Positions 1-6,831 of a stretch of DNA of 12,221 bases are shown here, piece after piece. The DNA is taken from assembly GCA_021156265.1 (NCBI GenBank), contig JAJNBR010000056.1:1-12221 (forward strand). Reading direction: 5' to 3'. Source of the stretch: Flavipsychrobacter sp. (lineage in GTDB: Bacteria > Bacteroidota > Bacteroidia > Chitinophagales > Chitinophagaceae). The position numbers and the translations under genes were made by a program. A model generated the notes under the pieces. It saw nothing but the letters and a program-made list of their open reading frames with translations. It did not search any database and was not told the origin of the DNA. How positions within the stretch are numbered: the first letter of the stretch is position 1; each line of letters starts with the position of its first letter.

Positions 1-83
1 TCTGGTTTGGTATATTTACCGCTATATCCCTGATTGTTATTACAATAATACAACGTTTACTTGCCTCTTTTAAAAGACGTTAG
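1..83 (+). CDS. C-terminal end of a membrane protein (5' end outside window)
   Basis: An open frame enters from the left edge (first full codon at 3) and stops at TAG 81-83, giving 26 residues. They begin WFGIFTAISLIVITIIQ and end in a basic tail (LLASFKRR). A hydrophobic stretch of about 14 residues followed by several Lys/Arg is the usual look of a last membrane helix with a cytoplasmic tail. The family cannot be told from so little. The stop lies 21 bases before the next ATG (105), so the two may have been in one transcript. The assignment rests only on the hydrophobic pattern and the open frame. Confidence 0.5.
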   Translation, partial: WFGIFTAISLIVITIIQRLLASFKRR

Positions 84-104
84 TTCAATAATAATTAGTA
101 CATT

Positions 105-350
105 ATGAAAACTATCACCCGCCTAATCTGTCTTATTTGCTGTTTAATAGGGACTCACCCATCAATCGCTAATCTTTGGGTTGATAGCATAAGAATATCT
201 CCCATAACGATCACAAAAAATGACTCCGTTCAGATCAGGCTATATACAAACCTGGGCACTAATGGTCACCAAGTTTTTCCCGCCGTTGTTGGTGTTCTTC
301 ACCAACAACGATATAGGAAAATACCTGCTCGTGCGGTAACTTACAGTTGA
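105..350 (+). pseudogene. 5' fragment of an exported protein gene, interrupted by the transposase element
   Basis: ATG at 105 opens an 81-codon frame. Residues 1-22 are a signal peptide (MKTITRLICLICCLIGTHPS, cleavage probably after SIA). Next comes a short beta-type stretch, DSIRISPITITKNDSVQIR, that resembles the start of an immunoglobulin-like or adhesin-type domain of secreted Bacteroidota proteins. From about residue 59 the frame runs into the left hairpin of the mobile element (280 onward), so the last ~23 residues are not native. It ends at TGA 348-350, which shares its A with the transposase ATG (350-352). Joining the flanks directly (279 to 913) gives only six more codons before TAA, so the rest of the gene is not simply downstream. 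Either it was deleted or it was already truncated. An 81-residue product could still be made and exported, but I infer a broken gene. Confidence 0.6.
280..317 (+). repeat. Left REP-like hairpin of the transposase element
   Basis: The sequence begins CCGCCG, followed by a perfect stem: CGTTGTTGGTG (284-294), loop TTCTT, and the complementary arm at 300-310. It ends ATATAGG. The whole 38 bp reappears inverted at 875-912 with a single mismatch. A stem of this type is the structural signal read by HUH transposases. It also sits in the leader of the transposase mRNA, 33 bases before its ATG, so it could damp translation from outside transcripts. Confidence 0.8.
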
Positions 351-868
351 TGTCTGCCTATCATAAATATGAACTGGATTTCTTTACGGCCACCATCCTG
401 CAGTGGAAGCCACTGCTAGCTGACGACCGGTATAAGAAGATAGTCATGGACAGCCTGAAGTTCCTGGTTGAAAATAAGCGCATTTACCTGTGCTCTTTCG
501 TTATTATGAACAACCACATTCATCTTATTTGGCATATTACCCATCCTCATCGTGAACAAGATGTGCAACGCGACTTTTTGCGCTACACAGCACAGATGAT
601 GTTGAAAAACATGAGGGCTGGGAAAACGGACACGATCGAACAGTTCAGAGTGGATGCCAAAGACCGCAAATACCAGATATGGGAACGTAATGCCTTAAGC
701 GTGCCTCTGCGTACTGAAGCTGTAGTTGTGCAGAAGCTCTCATATATTCATCAGAATCCGGTACGGGCCGGAATGTGCAGTGACATGATCGAGTACCATC
801 ATAGTACTGCAAGATTCTACGAGACTGGCGTGGATGATTTCGGCTTTATCACTCATTATAAGTATTAG
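350..868 (+). CDS. REP-associated (IS200-like, Y1/HUH) tyrosine transposase
   Basis: The 172-residue protein is typical in length for the short transposase/RAYT family. Such enzymes cut and join single-stranded DNA at hairpins through a covalent phosphotyrosine. The HUH metal-binding motif is seen as NNHIHLIW (His56 and His58). The catalytic Tyr is most likely Tyr132 in SYIHQNPVRAG, with Gln135 and Asn136 on the same helix. This YIHxNPVxAG block is characteristic of the family. NALSVPLRTE (residues 114-123) precedes it. ATG 350 is chosen over the TTG immediately before it (347). The ATG overlaps the stop of the disrupted upstream frame (TGATG), so translation may be coupled to it. All expected motifs are intact, so the enzyme could be active. 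Mobilisation has not been shown, and many RAYTs are domesticated single-copy genes. Confidence 0.85.
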   Translation: MSAYHKYELDFFTATILQWKPLLADDRYKKIVMDSLKFLVENKRIYLCSFVIMNNHIHLIWHITHPHREQDVQRDFLRYTAQMMLKNMRAGKTDTIEQFRVDAKDRKYQIWERNALSVPLRTEAVVVQKLSYIHQNPVRAGMCSDMIEYHHSTARFYETGVDDFGFITHYKY

Positions 869-874
869 TGTTAA

Positions 875-912
875 CCTAGATCGTTGTTGGTGAAGAACAC
901 CAACAACGGCGG
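875..912 (-). repeat. Right REP-like hairpin of the transposase element
   Basis: This is the inverted copy of 280-317. It has a perfect 11-bp stem, 882-892 with 898-908, a loop AAGAA, and outer GGCGG. It lies seven bases after the transposase stop. There is no U-run behind it, so it is not itself an intrinsic terminator. Confidence 0.8.
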
Positions 913-937
913 AATATAATTACTGCAGATAAGGAGT

Positions 938-973
938 AATAATAAAGGCTGCCGGGTGACAGCCTTTATTATT
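938..973. terminator. Bidirectional intrinsic terminator between the transposase and the T9SS cargo gene
   Basis: The stem has 14 perfect pairs: 938-951 (AATAATAAAGGCTG) with 960-973, and an 8-base loop CCGGGTGA. The outer part is A/T pairs, which gives U-rich ends in either direction. It begins right after the minus-strand stop at 974-976, so it should end that transcript. It should also stop readthrough from the transposase. Confidence 0.8.
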
Positions 974-2218
974 TTATCGTATGACTGAGATGCGTTCGGT
1001 GTGGTTGAGCCCCTCACCAACGACCCGGATCAAGTAATTACCCGGAGGCAGTTCGCCGACATCGATAGCGTGTTTATTGTTGCCGGAAATCTGCTTAGCG
1101 TATTTAGTACTGCCTACGGCATCAATAACACGAACGTCAAATACACCTTTAGGACTAACTTCAAGTGTCAGATGATCGGTGGCCGGATTGGGATAGATCC
1201 GAATGCCGTTTGTAGAACCTTTACCAGGCCAACTGCTTATTTGGCGTGCTGCTTTATTGTCGATTTGCTGTTGCGAACCGGCGCCGTTGTGCGATCGTCC
1301 AATACCGTTTTTCGGTTGAACAACGACCAATTCAGCAGAGCCTGGCTTCGCATAAGCATCTTCCTCGGCCACAATGCTACATTTCTTCTCGATATTCATT
1401 AAGACGTATTGCCCGTGATTTATGGTCGCGATAAAATTATTATCGATCGTTATCTGCTCTGATGCTGTGAACGTAGTAGTCCCACTCGGATCTGTCGCCG
1501 CCAATCCAGAAGGATTTGATCCATAAACCGAACCTCCATAAATGTATTGATAATAGGAATAGCTCTTCGGCTGAATAAAATTGCCGCTAGCAAACAGATT
1601 CTTTTTACATTTTCTATAGATTTGGACGTTATCCAGCCATACCATTGTATTTCCACCTGTTGGAAGTACTTTTTCCGGGTATATCCATAGATAATTAAAA
1701 TTGGCATTACCTGGGATAGTCACATGATACTCCTTGTACGCATTGAACGTGTTTGTTGATGTGACCCAACTATTTGCCCCGAAATTGTTAGTCGGGATAG
1801 CATCGCAGCAACCAGCCCATTGCCTGTTCGACGGCATGTTCTCGGTCAACCTCACATTCAGCACACCAGTGGAAAGATTGGCGTTGCATAATGCTATTGC
1901 GATAACGTACTCTCCACCCGGTTCAAATGTAAAAGTCGCAGCAACACCATGTCCACAACCCTCGGGCGCCGGACCAGAGTCCTCGATAAAAATACTTTCA
2001 CAAAATGCGTCCTGATCGTGTACCACTTCCTTATGAGGGTGACCATGAGTCACTATCCATCCCGGCAGTGGGGAATCCATAGAATAGCACGGTCCGGAAG
2101 GCGTTGACCAGATGGTTTGACTATAAGTACTAAAATCCCAATTTGTATTTAGTACTTGGCCGTGAGCAATTTGTATGAAGTACATACAGACTGTTGTGAG
2201 AAAAATTCGTTTCTTCAT
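974..2218 (-). CDS. Secreted T9SS type A sorting-domain protein
   Basis: The 414-residue protein starts with a signal peptide (MKKRIFLTTVCMYFIQIAHG, cleavage before Gln21). Its body (about 22-205) is Cys- and Gly-rich, with GWIVTHGHPHKE and later VWLDNVQIYRK. The WLDNVxI end is typical of jelly-roll, carbohydrate-binding-like domains of secreted Bacteroidota proteins, but I do not recognise a specific family. Residues 220-282 (YYQYIYGGS to NIEKKCSI) resemble the link often found before the sorting domain. Residues 337-414 form the T9SS type A C-terminal domain: IRIYPNPATDHLTLEV, then GELPPGNYLIRV, ending ISVIR. The protein is therefore expected to cross the outer membrane by T9SS, with this domain removed and the body released or anchored. 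The cargo function is unknown. Its start lies 38 bases after the stop of the upstream repeat protein, so an operon is likely. Confidence 0.85.
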   Translation of the reverse strand: MKKRIFLTTVCMYFIQIAHGQVLNTNWDFSTYSQTIWSTPSGPCYSMDSPLPGWIVTHGHPHKEVVHDQDAFCESIFIEDSGPAPEGCGHGVAATFTFEPGGEYVIAIALCNANLSTGVLNVRLTENMPSNRQWAGCCDAIPTNNFGANSWVTSTNTFNAYKEYHVTIPGNANFNYLWIYPEKVLPTGGNTMVWLDNVQIYRKCKKNLFASGNFIQPKSYSYYQYIYGGSVYGSNPSGLAATDPSGTTTFTASEQITIDNNFIATINHGQYVLMNIEKKCSIVAEEDAYAKPGSAELVVVQPKNGIGRSHNGAGSQQQIDNKAARQISSWPGKGSTNGIRIYPNPATDHLTLEVSPKGVFDVRVIDAVGSTKYAKQISGNNKHAIDVGELPPGNYLIRVVGEGLNHTERISVIR

Positions 2219-2256
2219 AATAAAGAGATTTTGAAGTGAAAAAGATGCGCACCAGA

Positions 2257-3360
2257 CTATTTAGCTATCCTGTCTTTCAGCTTCTCTATCTCCTTTTGCT
2301 GTTGAATAATATACAGCGTCAGCTCTTCAACTTTTTGCAACAGCTTAGCATCCATCTGCGCCAGGTCTAAACCTTCTTTATGCACTTCTTCAGTTGAAGG
2401 TATTTCAGGCAGGTGTTTGTTCTCTTTAATAAAGTCTTCAACTTCATTTAGTGACCTCAGTTGATAATCATCGGCAAATACGAAGTCAGACCAGTTTGTT
2501 GGATCGTTTGTTAAGGCAACCTTTACCCTACTAGTAATAACACCCTTCTCAACATAAAGTCCGTACGTGTGTGCTGTATTAGTATTCGGGACATCGCCAA
2601 TAATAACCTTACCATCCTTGTCGATGACCATATTTGTAACCCAATTATTACTAATGCTCCATCTTTTAAAGAAAACTGATCCACCCCAACCATTTCCATC
2701 GTCGGCAGCCGATATGATAACATCACCATTACCAGTTGCGTTATGCTTCCCTCCCAATAGAATGCCCGCACCATCATTCCAATCATTGGCTGAATATATG
2801 GCCAAACCATAGCCCGAACTTCTTCCCCAAATGTGTCGGAACCCCGTACTTGGAATGCTAAATCCTATATTCCCGTTGACAGTTAATTTATCGTTGGGAG
2901 CATCATCGGCTATACCAACATTTCCACTAGGAGCGATAGTCATATTTGTAGCCCAACCACCAGTTCCCCATCTTCTAAAAAAAACCGATCCACCGTTAAT
3001 ACCGTTTGACTCTTGGGCTGCCGATATAGTAACGTCTCCTTTGCCGCCTGCGTAGTCATGTCCACCCAGCAAAACAGCCGCCCCATCATTCCAGTTGGTT
3101 CCTGAAAACATGGCAAGACCATAGTTTGGACTTCTACCCCAAATATGCCGCATGGCCCCCGTTGTAAAGCCAAAGCCAATATTTCCACCTACAGTAAGCC
3201 TATCTCCCCCTTCTGTTTGAGGAACAGCAATACCGACCTGAGTTGTAGCCATAGGATCACTAAGCAAGTCATTTCCGGAAGACTGCCATGACGGTGTTTG
3301 ACTTTGAGCGCTAACCGCCGTTAATATTGCTGCGCATGTGATAAAGAGTTTCTTTTTCAT
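2257..3360 (-). CDS. Secreted repeat protein with tail-fibre-like coiled-coil C-terminus
   Basis: ATG at 3360 is preferred over one 27 codons upstream because it opens directly on a signal peptide (MKKKLFITCAAILTAVSAQS). The 367-residue protein has two tandem copies of a ~103-residue unit, about 53-156 and 157-259. Each opens DRLTV or DKLTV, followed by GNIGF, RHIWGR, YGLA, NWNDGA or DWNDGA, LLGG, GSVFF and TNM. The repeats are Gly/Asn-rich and likely beta-structured. The C-terminus carries a block very common in Bacteroidota surface proteins: NWSDFVFADDYQLRSL, then IKENKHLPEIPS. A coiled coil follows (about 334-365, ELTLYIIQQQKEIEKLK), which suggests trimerisation as in tail-fibre or autotransporter stalks. 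It has no T9SS sorting domain, so its final location is unclear. I do not recognise a catalytic domain. It probably shares a transcript with the cargo gene downstream. Confidence 0.8.
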   Translation of the reverse strand: MKKKLFITCAAILTAVSAQSQTPSWQSSGNDLLSDPMATTQVGIAVPQTEGGDRLTVGGNIGFGFTTGAMRHIWGRSPNYGLAMFSGTNWNDGAAVLLGGHDYAGGKGDVTISAAQESNGINGGSVFFRRWGTGGWATNMTIAPSGNVGIADDAPNDKLTVNGNIGFSIPSTGFRHIWGRSSGYGLAIYSANDWNDGAGILLGGKHNATGNGDVIISAADDGNGWGGSVFFKRWSISNNWVTNMVIDKDGKVIIGDVPNTNTAHTYGLYVEKGVITSRVKVALTNDPTNWSDFVFADDYQLRSLNEVEDFIKENKHLPEIPSTEEVHKEGLDLAQMDAKLLQKVEELTLYIIQQQKEIEKLKDRIAK

Positions 3361-3691
3361 AGAATAAACGTTTAAGTGAATTCCGAAACTAGGATTCAAA
3401 CAATTATCTAATTGCATCAACTGGTTAATCATCGTTTTCATCTGGCGAAATGCGGTTATCGTTCAGCAAACGAAATGCGCCGACAGTCAGACGACCTGAT
3501 GTTTATAAGATCATTAGTTCAAATATATTATACCAATTTCACATACTAATACATCTTAACTAACATAGACACAATGAATGAATTCATCCAAAAAGGGCAA
3601 CAACCCATAGTTTTTATCGATATTAAAATAACGAATGAATTTAAATATGTTCAGTTATTACTCGTAACCTTTGTATCTAAATCTGATACTT
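3361..3691. other. Divergent intergenic region, 331 bp
   Basis: This region lies between the starts of the minus-strand repeat protein and catalase and is A/T-rich. Visible items are a direct repeat CGAAATGCG (3446-3454 and 3471-3479, 25 bp apart), a minus-strand TATATTTG (3527-3520), which matches the Bacteroidota -7 consensus but lacks a well-placed -33 partner, and TAACCTTTG (3665-3673) just before catalase. I see no convincing small ORF, RNA gene or terminator. A 27-codon in-frame extension of the minus-strand gene (up to 3441) reaches into it but looks non-coding. Confidence 0.5.
3665..3673 (+). promoter_or_regulatory. Possible -7 element of the catalase promoter
   Basis: TAACCTTTG resembles TAnnTTTG with one extra base. 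It lies 18 bases before the chosen ATG (3692), close to the distance seen for corA and fbp in this window (22 and 28). No clear -33 TTTG is visible. If it is used, the TTG at 3671 cannot be the translation start. Confidence 0.35.
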
Positions 3692-5221
3692 ATGGAAGAA
3701 GGAAAAAAACTCACCACCGCGTCGGGTATCCCATACTACCATCATGAGGATACCATGAGTGTCGGCCAGCGCGGCCCGTTGCTGCTGCAGGATTTTATAC
3801 TGCATGAAAAGATGGCGCACTTCAACCGCGAGCGGATACCGGAGCGCGTGGTACACGCCAAGGGCACCGGTGCCTATGGCACATTTACCGTAACAGATGA
3901 TATCAGTAAGTACACCCGCGCCAAACTATTCAACCAAATCGGCAAGCAGACAAAAGTCTTCCTTCGCTTCTCTACCGTAGGTGGCGAAAAAGGTTCGGCC
4001 GATACAGAGCGCGACCCCCGCGGTTTTGCAGTGAAGTTCTATACCGAAGAAGGCAACTGGGACCTGGTAGGCAACAACACACCCATCTTCTTTATCAAAG
4101 ACCCGAAGAAATTTTCCGACTTCATACATACCCAAAAACGCGACCCGAAGACCAATACCAAGAGCCCGACGATGATGTGGGATTTCTGGAGCCACAACCC
4201 GGAGGCCCTGCACCAGGTACTCTTCCTGTTTAGCGACAGGGGTACGCCCTATAGCTACAGGCATATGCATGGTTTCGGTAGCCATACGTTCAGTTTTATC
4301 AATGCTAATAACGAACGCCACTGGGTGAAATTCCATTTCAAGAGCATGCAGGGCATCAAAAATTTCACCAACGAAGAGGCTACACGAATGAAAGGCGAAG
4401 ATGCTGACTGGGCACAACGCGACCTGGTAGAGGCCATCGAGCGTGGTGATCATCCAAAATGGGCAGTACGTGTGCAGGTGATGACCGAAGAGCAGGCAAA
4501 GACCTATAAATGGAATCCATTCGACCTGACCAAGGTTTGGCAACATAAAGACTTCCCACTGATAGATGTGGGTGTACTGGAACTGAATAAAATACCGGAT
4601 AACTATTTTGCCGATGTAGAACAATCAGCCTTTGCTCCTGCACACGTGGTGGATGGCATCGGCTATTCGCCCGACCGGATGCTGCAGGGACGTTTACTCT
4701 CCTACCCTGATGCACACCGCTACCGTCTTGGTGTGAATTATGAGCAACTGCCGGTTAACCGTTGTCCATACGCAGTGAATAACTACGAACGTGATGGAGC
4801 CATGCGTGTAGACGGAAATGCCGGTAGCGCACCGAATTATTTCCCTAATAGTTTTGACAACATTCAACCGGACGCAGCCTATAAACAAATGGGCATGGAA
4901 CTGGACAGCAATATCGCTGCCGTGTTCGATCGTAATGGACCCGGCGAAGATGACCATTATTCCCAGCCGGGCATGTTCTATCGGGATGTATTATCGGCAG
5001 AGGACAAGACTAGCCTGGTGAACAATATCGTGGGCGCTATGAAAGGCATTGCTACTGAGAAGAAACAGCAGATCATCATGCGCCAGCTTTGCCATTTCTT
5101 CCGTGCCGATATGGAACTGGGTATGCGCATAGCGCAAGGCCTGGCGCTGGATATGGCTGAAGTAATGAGCAATATGCCGCAGCCGAAGAAAGAAGTGGAA
5201 GGCGAAAGTGCTATGGTGTAA
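3692..5221 (+). CDS. katA: Monofunctional haem catalase
   Basis: The enzyme converts hydrogen peroxide to water and oxygen. At 509 residues it is the small-subunit size. The distal catalytic His is His55 in ERVVHAKGTGAYG and the catalytic Asn is Asn128 in NWDLVGNNTPIFF. The proximal haem ligand is Tyr338 in RMLQGRLLSYPDAHRYRLG, with Arg334 one helix turn before it. The spacings His55-Asn128 and His55-Tyr338 equal those of bovine catalase (74/147/357). FDLTKVWQHKDFPL and the C-terminal helical domain are present and there is no signal peptide, so it acts in the cytoplasm. ATG 3692 is preferred to TTG 3671, because MEEGKKLTT is a normal catalase start and a putative promoter element overlaps the TTG. 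No OxyR or PerR site could be recognised. It is transcribed alone and ends at a hairpin terminator. The symbol is by family; the genome may hold other catalases. Confidence 0.97.
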   Translation: MEEGKKLTTASGIPYYHHEDTMSVGQRGPLLLQDFILHEKMAHFNRERIPERVVHAKGTGAYGTFTVTDDISKYTRAKLFNQIGKQTKVFLRFSTVGGEKGSADTERDPRGFAVKFYTEEGNWDLVGNNTPIFFIKDPKKFSDFIHTQKRDPKTNTKSPTMMWDFWSHNPEALHQVLFLFSDRGTPYSYRHMHGFGSHTFSFINANNERHWVKFHFKSMQGIKNFTNEEATRMKGEDADWAQRDLVEAIERGDHPKWAVRVQVMTEEQAKTYKWNPFDLTKVWQHKDFPLIDVGVLELNKIPDNYFADVEQSAFAPAHVVDGIGYSPDRMLQGRLLSYPDAHRYRLGVNYEQLPVNRCPYAVNNYERDGAMRVDGNAGSAPNYFPNSFDNIQPDAAYKQMGMELDSNIAAVFDRNGPGEDDHYSQPGMFYRDVLSAEDKTSLVNNIVGAMKGIATEKKQQIIMRQLCHFFRADMELGMRIAQGLALDMAEVMSNMPQPKKEVEGESAMV

Positions 5222-5246
5222 CGTTATCTTTTTGAATGTTTTAAGA

Positions 5247-5279
5247 AAAGCGCTGCTTATTACACAGCGCTTTCTTTTT
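5247..5279 (+). terminator. Intrinsic terminator of catalase
   Basis: The 9-bp perfect stem is AAAGCGCTG (5247-5255) with CAGCGCTTT (5265-5273), with loop CTTATTACA and TTTTT at 5275-5279. The right arm lies inside the last codons of the convergent acetyltransferase gene, whose stop (5260-5262) is in the loop. The A-rich left side (5243-5249) could make it act in both directions. Confidence 0.8.
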
Positions 5280-5763
5280 CCTCTTCGGCTTTCCGCTGCA
5301 AAAACTCATCCCTCGGCCCTAACGATTTGCGCAGCAGGTACTCATCATAGCCGCGCACGAGCTGGTCTTTGAGCTCACCGATCTTTTCATAACCATGGCG
5401 ATAGTAAAAGCGTTGTGCGTTGGGATTGAAAGAGGAAACGCAGAGAAACACGTTAGGCATGTTCTTCTGTATACGCTCTTCGCAAAAGCGAAGAAGGCGT
5501 GAGCCCAGTTGTTTATTGCGATACGCAGGCAAAATGCAGATAGACTGAATATAGCCGCTGAAGGCACCTTGCACCTGCAGTATCGCAAAGCCAATGATCT
5601 CGCGGCCATCTTTTACTACGTAGTTTTCTTTAAAGCTGCCTTTGAAGGCCAGCTCGCAGGCAGGCAGGTCAAAGTTTAATTCCGACCACGGGAATTGTGT
5701 GTGCATCATTTGAGCACAGACCCGCAGTTCATGGATCGTGGCCATTGGTTGTATCTCTATCAT
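5260..5763 (-). CDS. GNAT family N-acetyltransferase (single domain)
   Basis: This is a 167-residue acetyl-CoA-dependent acetyltransferase. Motif A is seen at about 72-97 (IQSICILPAYRNKQLGSRLL), the beta4-alpha3 acetyl-CoA pyrophosphate loop. The first Gly of the usual RGxGxG pattern is Gln here. Motif B is FNPNAQRFYYRHGYEKIG (112-129). The last ~20 residues are charged and variable. The start is ATG 5763, whose ATGA overlaps the stop of the upstream double-GNAT gene by four bases. A longer frame up to 5877 only re-reads the upstream gene. This overlap implies translational coupling and probably a shared function. The acceptor substrate cannot be read from sequence; amines, amino acids or small antibiotics are all possible for this fold. 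Confidence 0.88.
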   Translation of the reverse strand: MIEIQPMATIHELRVCAQMMHTQFPWSELNFDLPACELAFKGSFKENYVVKDGREIIGFAILQVQGAFSGYIQSICILPAYRNKQLGSRLLRFCEERIQKNMPNVFLCVSSFNPNAQRFYYRHGYEKIGELKDQLVRGYDEYLLRKSLGPRDEFLQRKAEEEKESAV

Positions 5764-6812
5764 TGCCAGAGTTGTTTTTGCATTTTTTCTAAATACCGGT
5801 CGGGGAACGCAGGCGGCGCATAACCAAACCTTGTATACAGCCCATGCGCGTCCAGGGTATGCAACATAAGTTTGCACACGCCTTTCACCCAGTCGAGTGA
5901 ATGCAATACCTCCATCATTTTTTTACTGAGCCCTTTGCCGCGGTGCGCTTCTTCAATGTACACATCGGCCAGGTAGGCAAACCGCACATAGTCGGTCAGA
6001 AACCTGGCATAACCTACCTGTACCCCTTCATGCAATACGCCAATACAAAATGAATGGTCGAGCGCCGTCTTAACAGTGGCTAGCGGGGCATTCTTCAGCC
6101 AATACGATTCAGTAAAAAGCCATCGATGAATGCGCTCCGGCTGCATGAGGTGTTTTTGCGTGGTGATGGTGTAACCACTGTAGGAAATATTACAGGCATC
6201 ATTTAAGTAAGCATACATTCCTGCATACTTAGCATCCACAATAGCTTTCAATTTTTCTTTGGCTGCCGGCCATTCTTCGGGCAGCATACTGAACATAGCC
6301 GAGTTGCGGACAAATCCTTGCCGGATGACATGGTTGCGATATATGCCTTCAAATGTGCAGCCAAGCCGAAGAATTGCACGCCGCGAACGGTAATTCTTCT
6401 CATTGGTTTTGAGCTGCACCCGAACGGCGTTGAGTTTCTCAAAGGCGTAGGATAATAGCAGGTATTTGCATTCTTCGTTGTTTCCATTGCCCCATACATC
6501 GGGCGTGTACCAGGTCCATCCTATTTCCAGCTTACGGTGGGCCGGTTCTATTTCACCGAAACGAGTAGTGCCGATGATGTTACCGGCTTTGTCGAATATC
6601 GTGAAGGGGTATTGTGTGCCTTTGCCCCTGTTCTGCAAAGCTTCTCCAAAAAACTGCTCCCTGATGGAGCGCTCTTCAAAGCCAACAGACAAGTATTCCC
6701 ATATTTGGGGGTCGTTGCTCACGCGGATCAGCTCGTCAATATCTTCAGCTTGCATAGCCTTCAGTTTCACTTTTTCGCCTTCCAGCAGCAGGTCTTTATC
6801 TATCCATTGCAT
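5760..6812 (-). CDS. Fusion of two GNAT acetyltransferase domains
   Basis: The 350-residue protein holds two different GNAT domains that are usually separate proteins. Domain 1 (about 8-185) is of the RimJ/RimL type: LLLEGEKVKLKAMQAEDID, then EIGWTWYTPDVWGNG (96-110, acetyl-CoA loop WGNGNN), KLNAVRVQLKTNEKNYRS, and a terminal block ending MFSMLPEEWP. A ~25-residue link follows. Domain 2 (about 213-350) has YTITTQKHLM, GYARFLTDYVRFAYLADVY, the acetyl-CoA loop EEAHRGKGLSKKMMEVL (287-303), and LYTRFGYAPP. ATG 6812 is preferred over TTG 6839. The TTG sits in the candidate operator region, and MQWIDKDLLLEGE matches a normal domain start. The gene diverges from a MocR-type regulator and overlaps the next GNAT gene by ATGA. 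Both acetyl-CoA loops look intact, so both domains could be active. The acceptors are unknown. Confidence 0.85.
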   Translation of the reverse strand: MQWIDKDLLLEGEKVKLKAMQAEDIDELIRVSNDPQIWEYLSVGFEERSIREQFFGEALQNRGKGTQYPFTIFDKAGNIIGTTRFGEIEPAHRKLEIGWTWYTPDVWGNGNNEECKYLLLSYAFEKLNAVRVQLKTNEKNYRSRRAILRLGCTFEGIYRNHVIRQGFVRNSAMFSMLPEEWPAAKEKLKAIVDAKYAGMYAYLNDACNISYSGYTITTQKHLMQPERIHRWLFTESYWLKNAPLATVKTALDHSFCIGVLHEGVQVGYARFLTDYVRFAYLADVYIEEAHRGKGLSKKMMEVLHSLDWVKGVCKLMLHTLDAHGLYTRFGYAPPAFPDRYLEKMQKQLWQ

Positions 6813-6831
6813 AAAAATGACAGTTGGTTTA

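Larger units (their letters stand above)
280..912 (+). mobile_element. RAYT-type single-gene transposon bounded by inverted REP-like hairpins
   Basis: A single transposase gene (350-868) lies between two 38-bp sequences, 280-317 and 875-912. They are inverted copies of one another with one mismatch (A/C near the inner end). Each copy contains a perfect 11-bp stem with a 5-base loop. Y1/HUH transposases of the IS200/IS605 and REP-associated (RAYT) kinds recognise such subterminal hairpins rather than classical terminal repeats and make no target duplication. None is visible here. Boundaries are set at the ends of the shared repeat, and the true cleavage sites could lie a few bases outside. The element splits an exported-protein gene. 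Confidence 0.7.

Noticed and set aside
280..912. Paired hairpins as a CRISPR or an integron attC array
   Set aside because: Only two copies, in inverted orientation and separated by a transposase gene. There is no spacer series, cas gene or integrase.
875..912. Right hairpin as the transposase terminator
   Set aside because: There is no U-run after the stem, and a much better terminator lies at 938-973.
1001..1402. 133-codon plus-strand frame opposite the T9SS cargo gene
   Set aside because: The minus-strand gene has a signal peptide and a T9SS domain in the same stretch. The antisense product has neither.
3926..4624. 232-codon open frame on the minus strand inside catalase
   Set aside because: It is fully antisense to a catalase with all catalytic residues in place, and its translation resembles no family. 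It arises from codon bias of the real gene.
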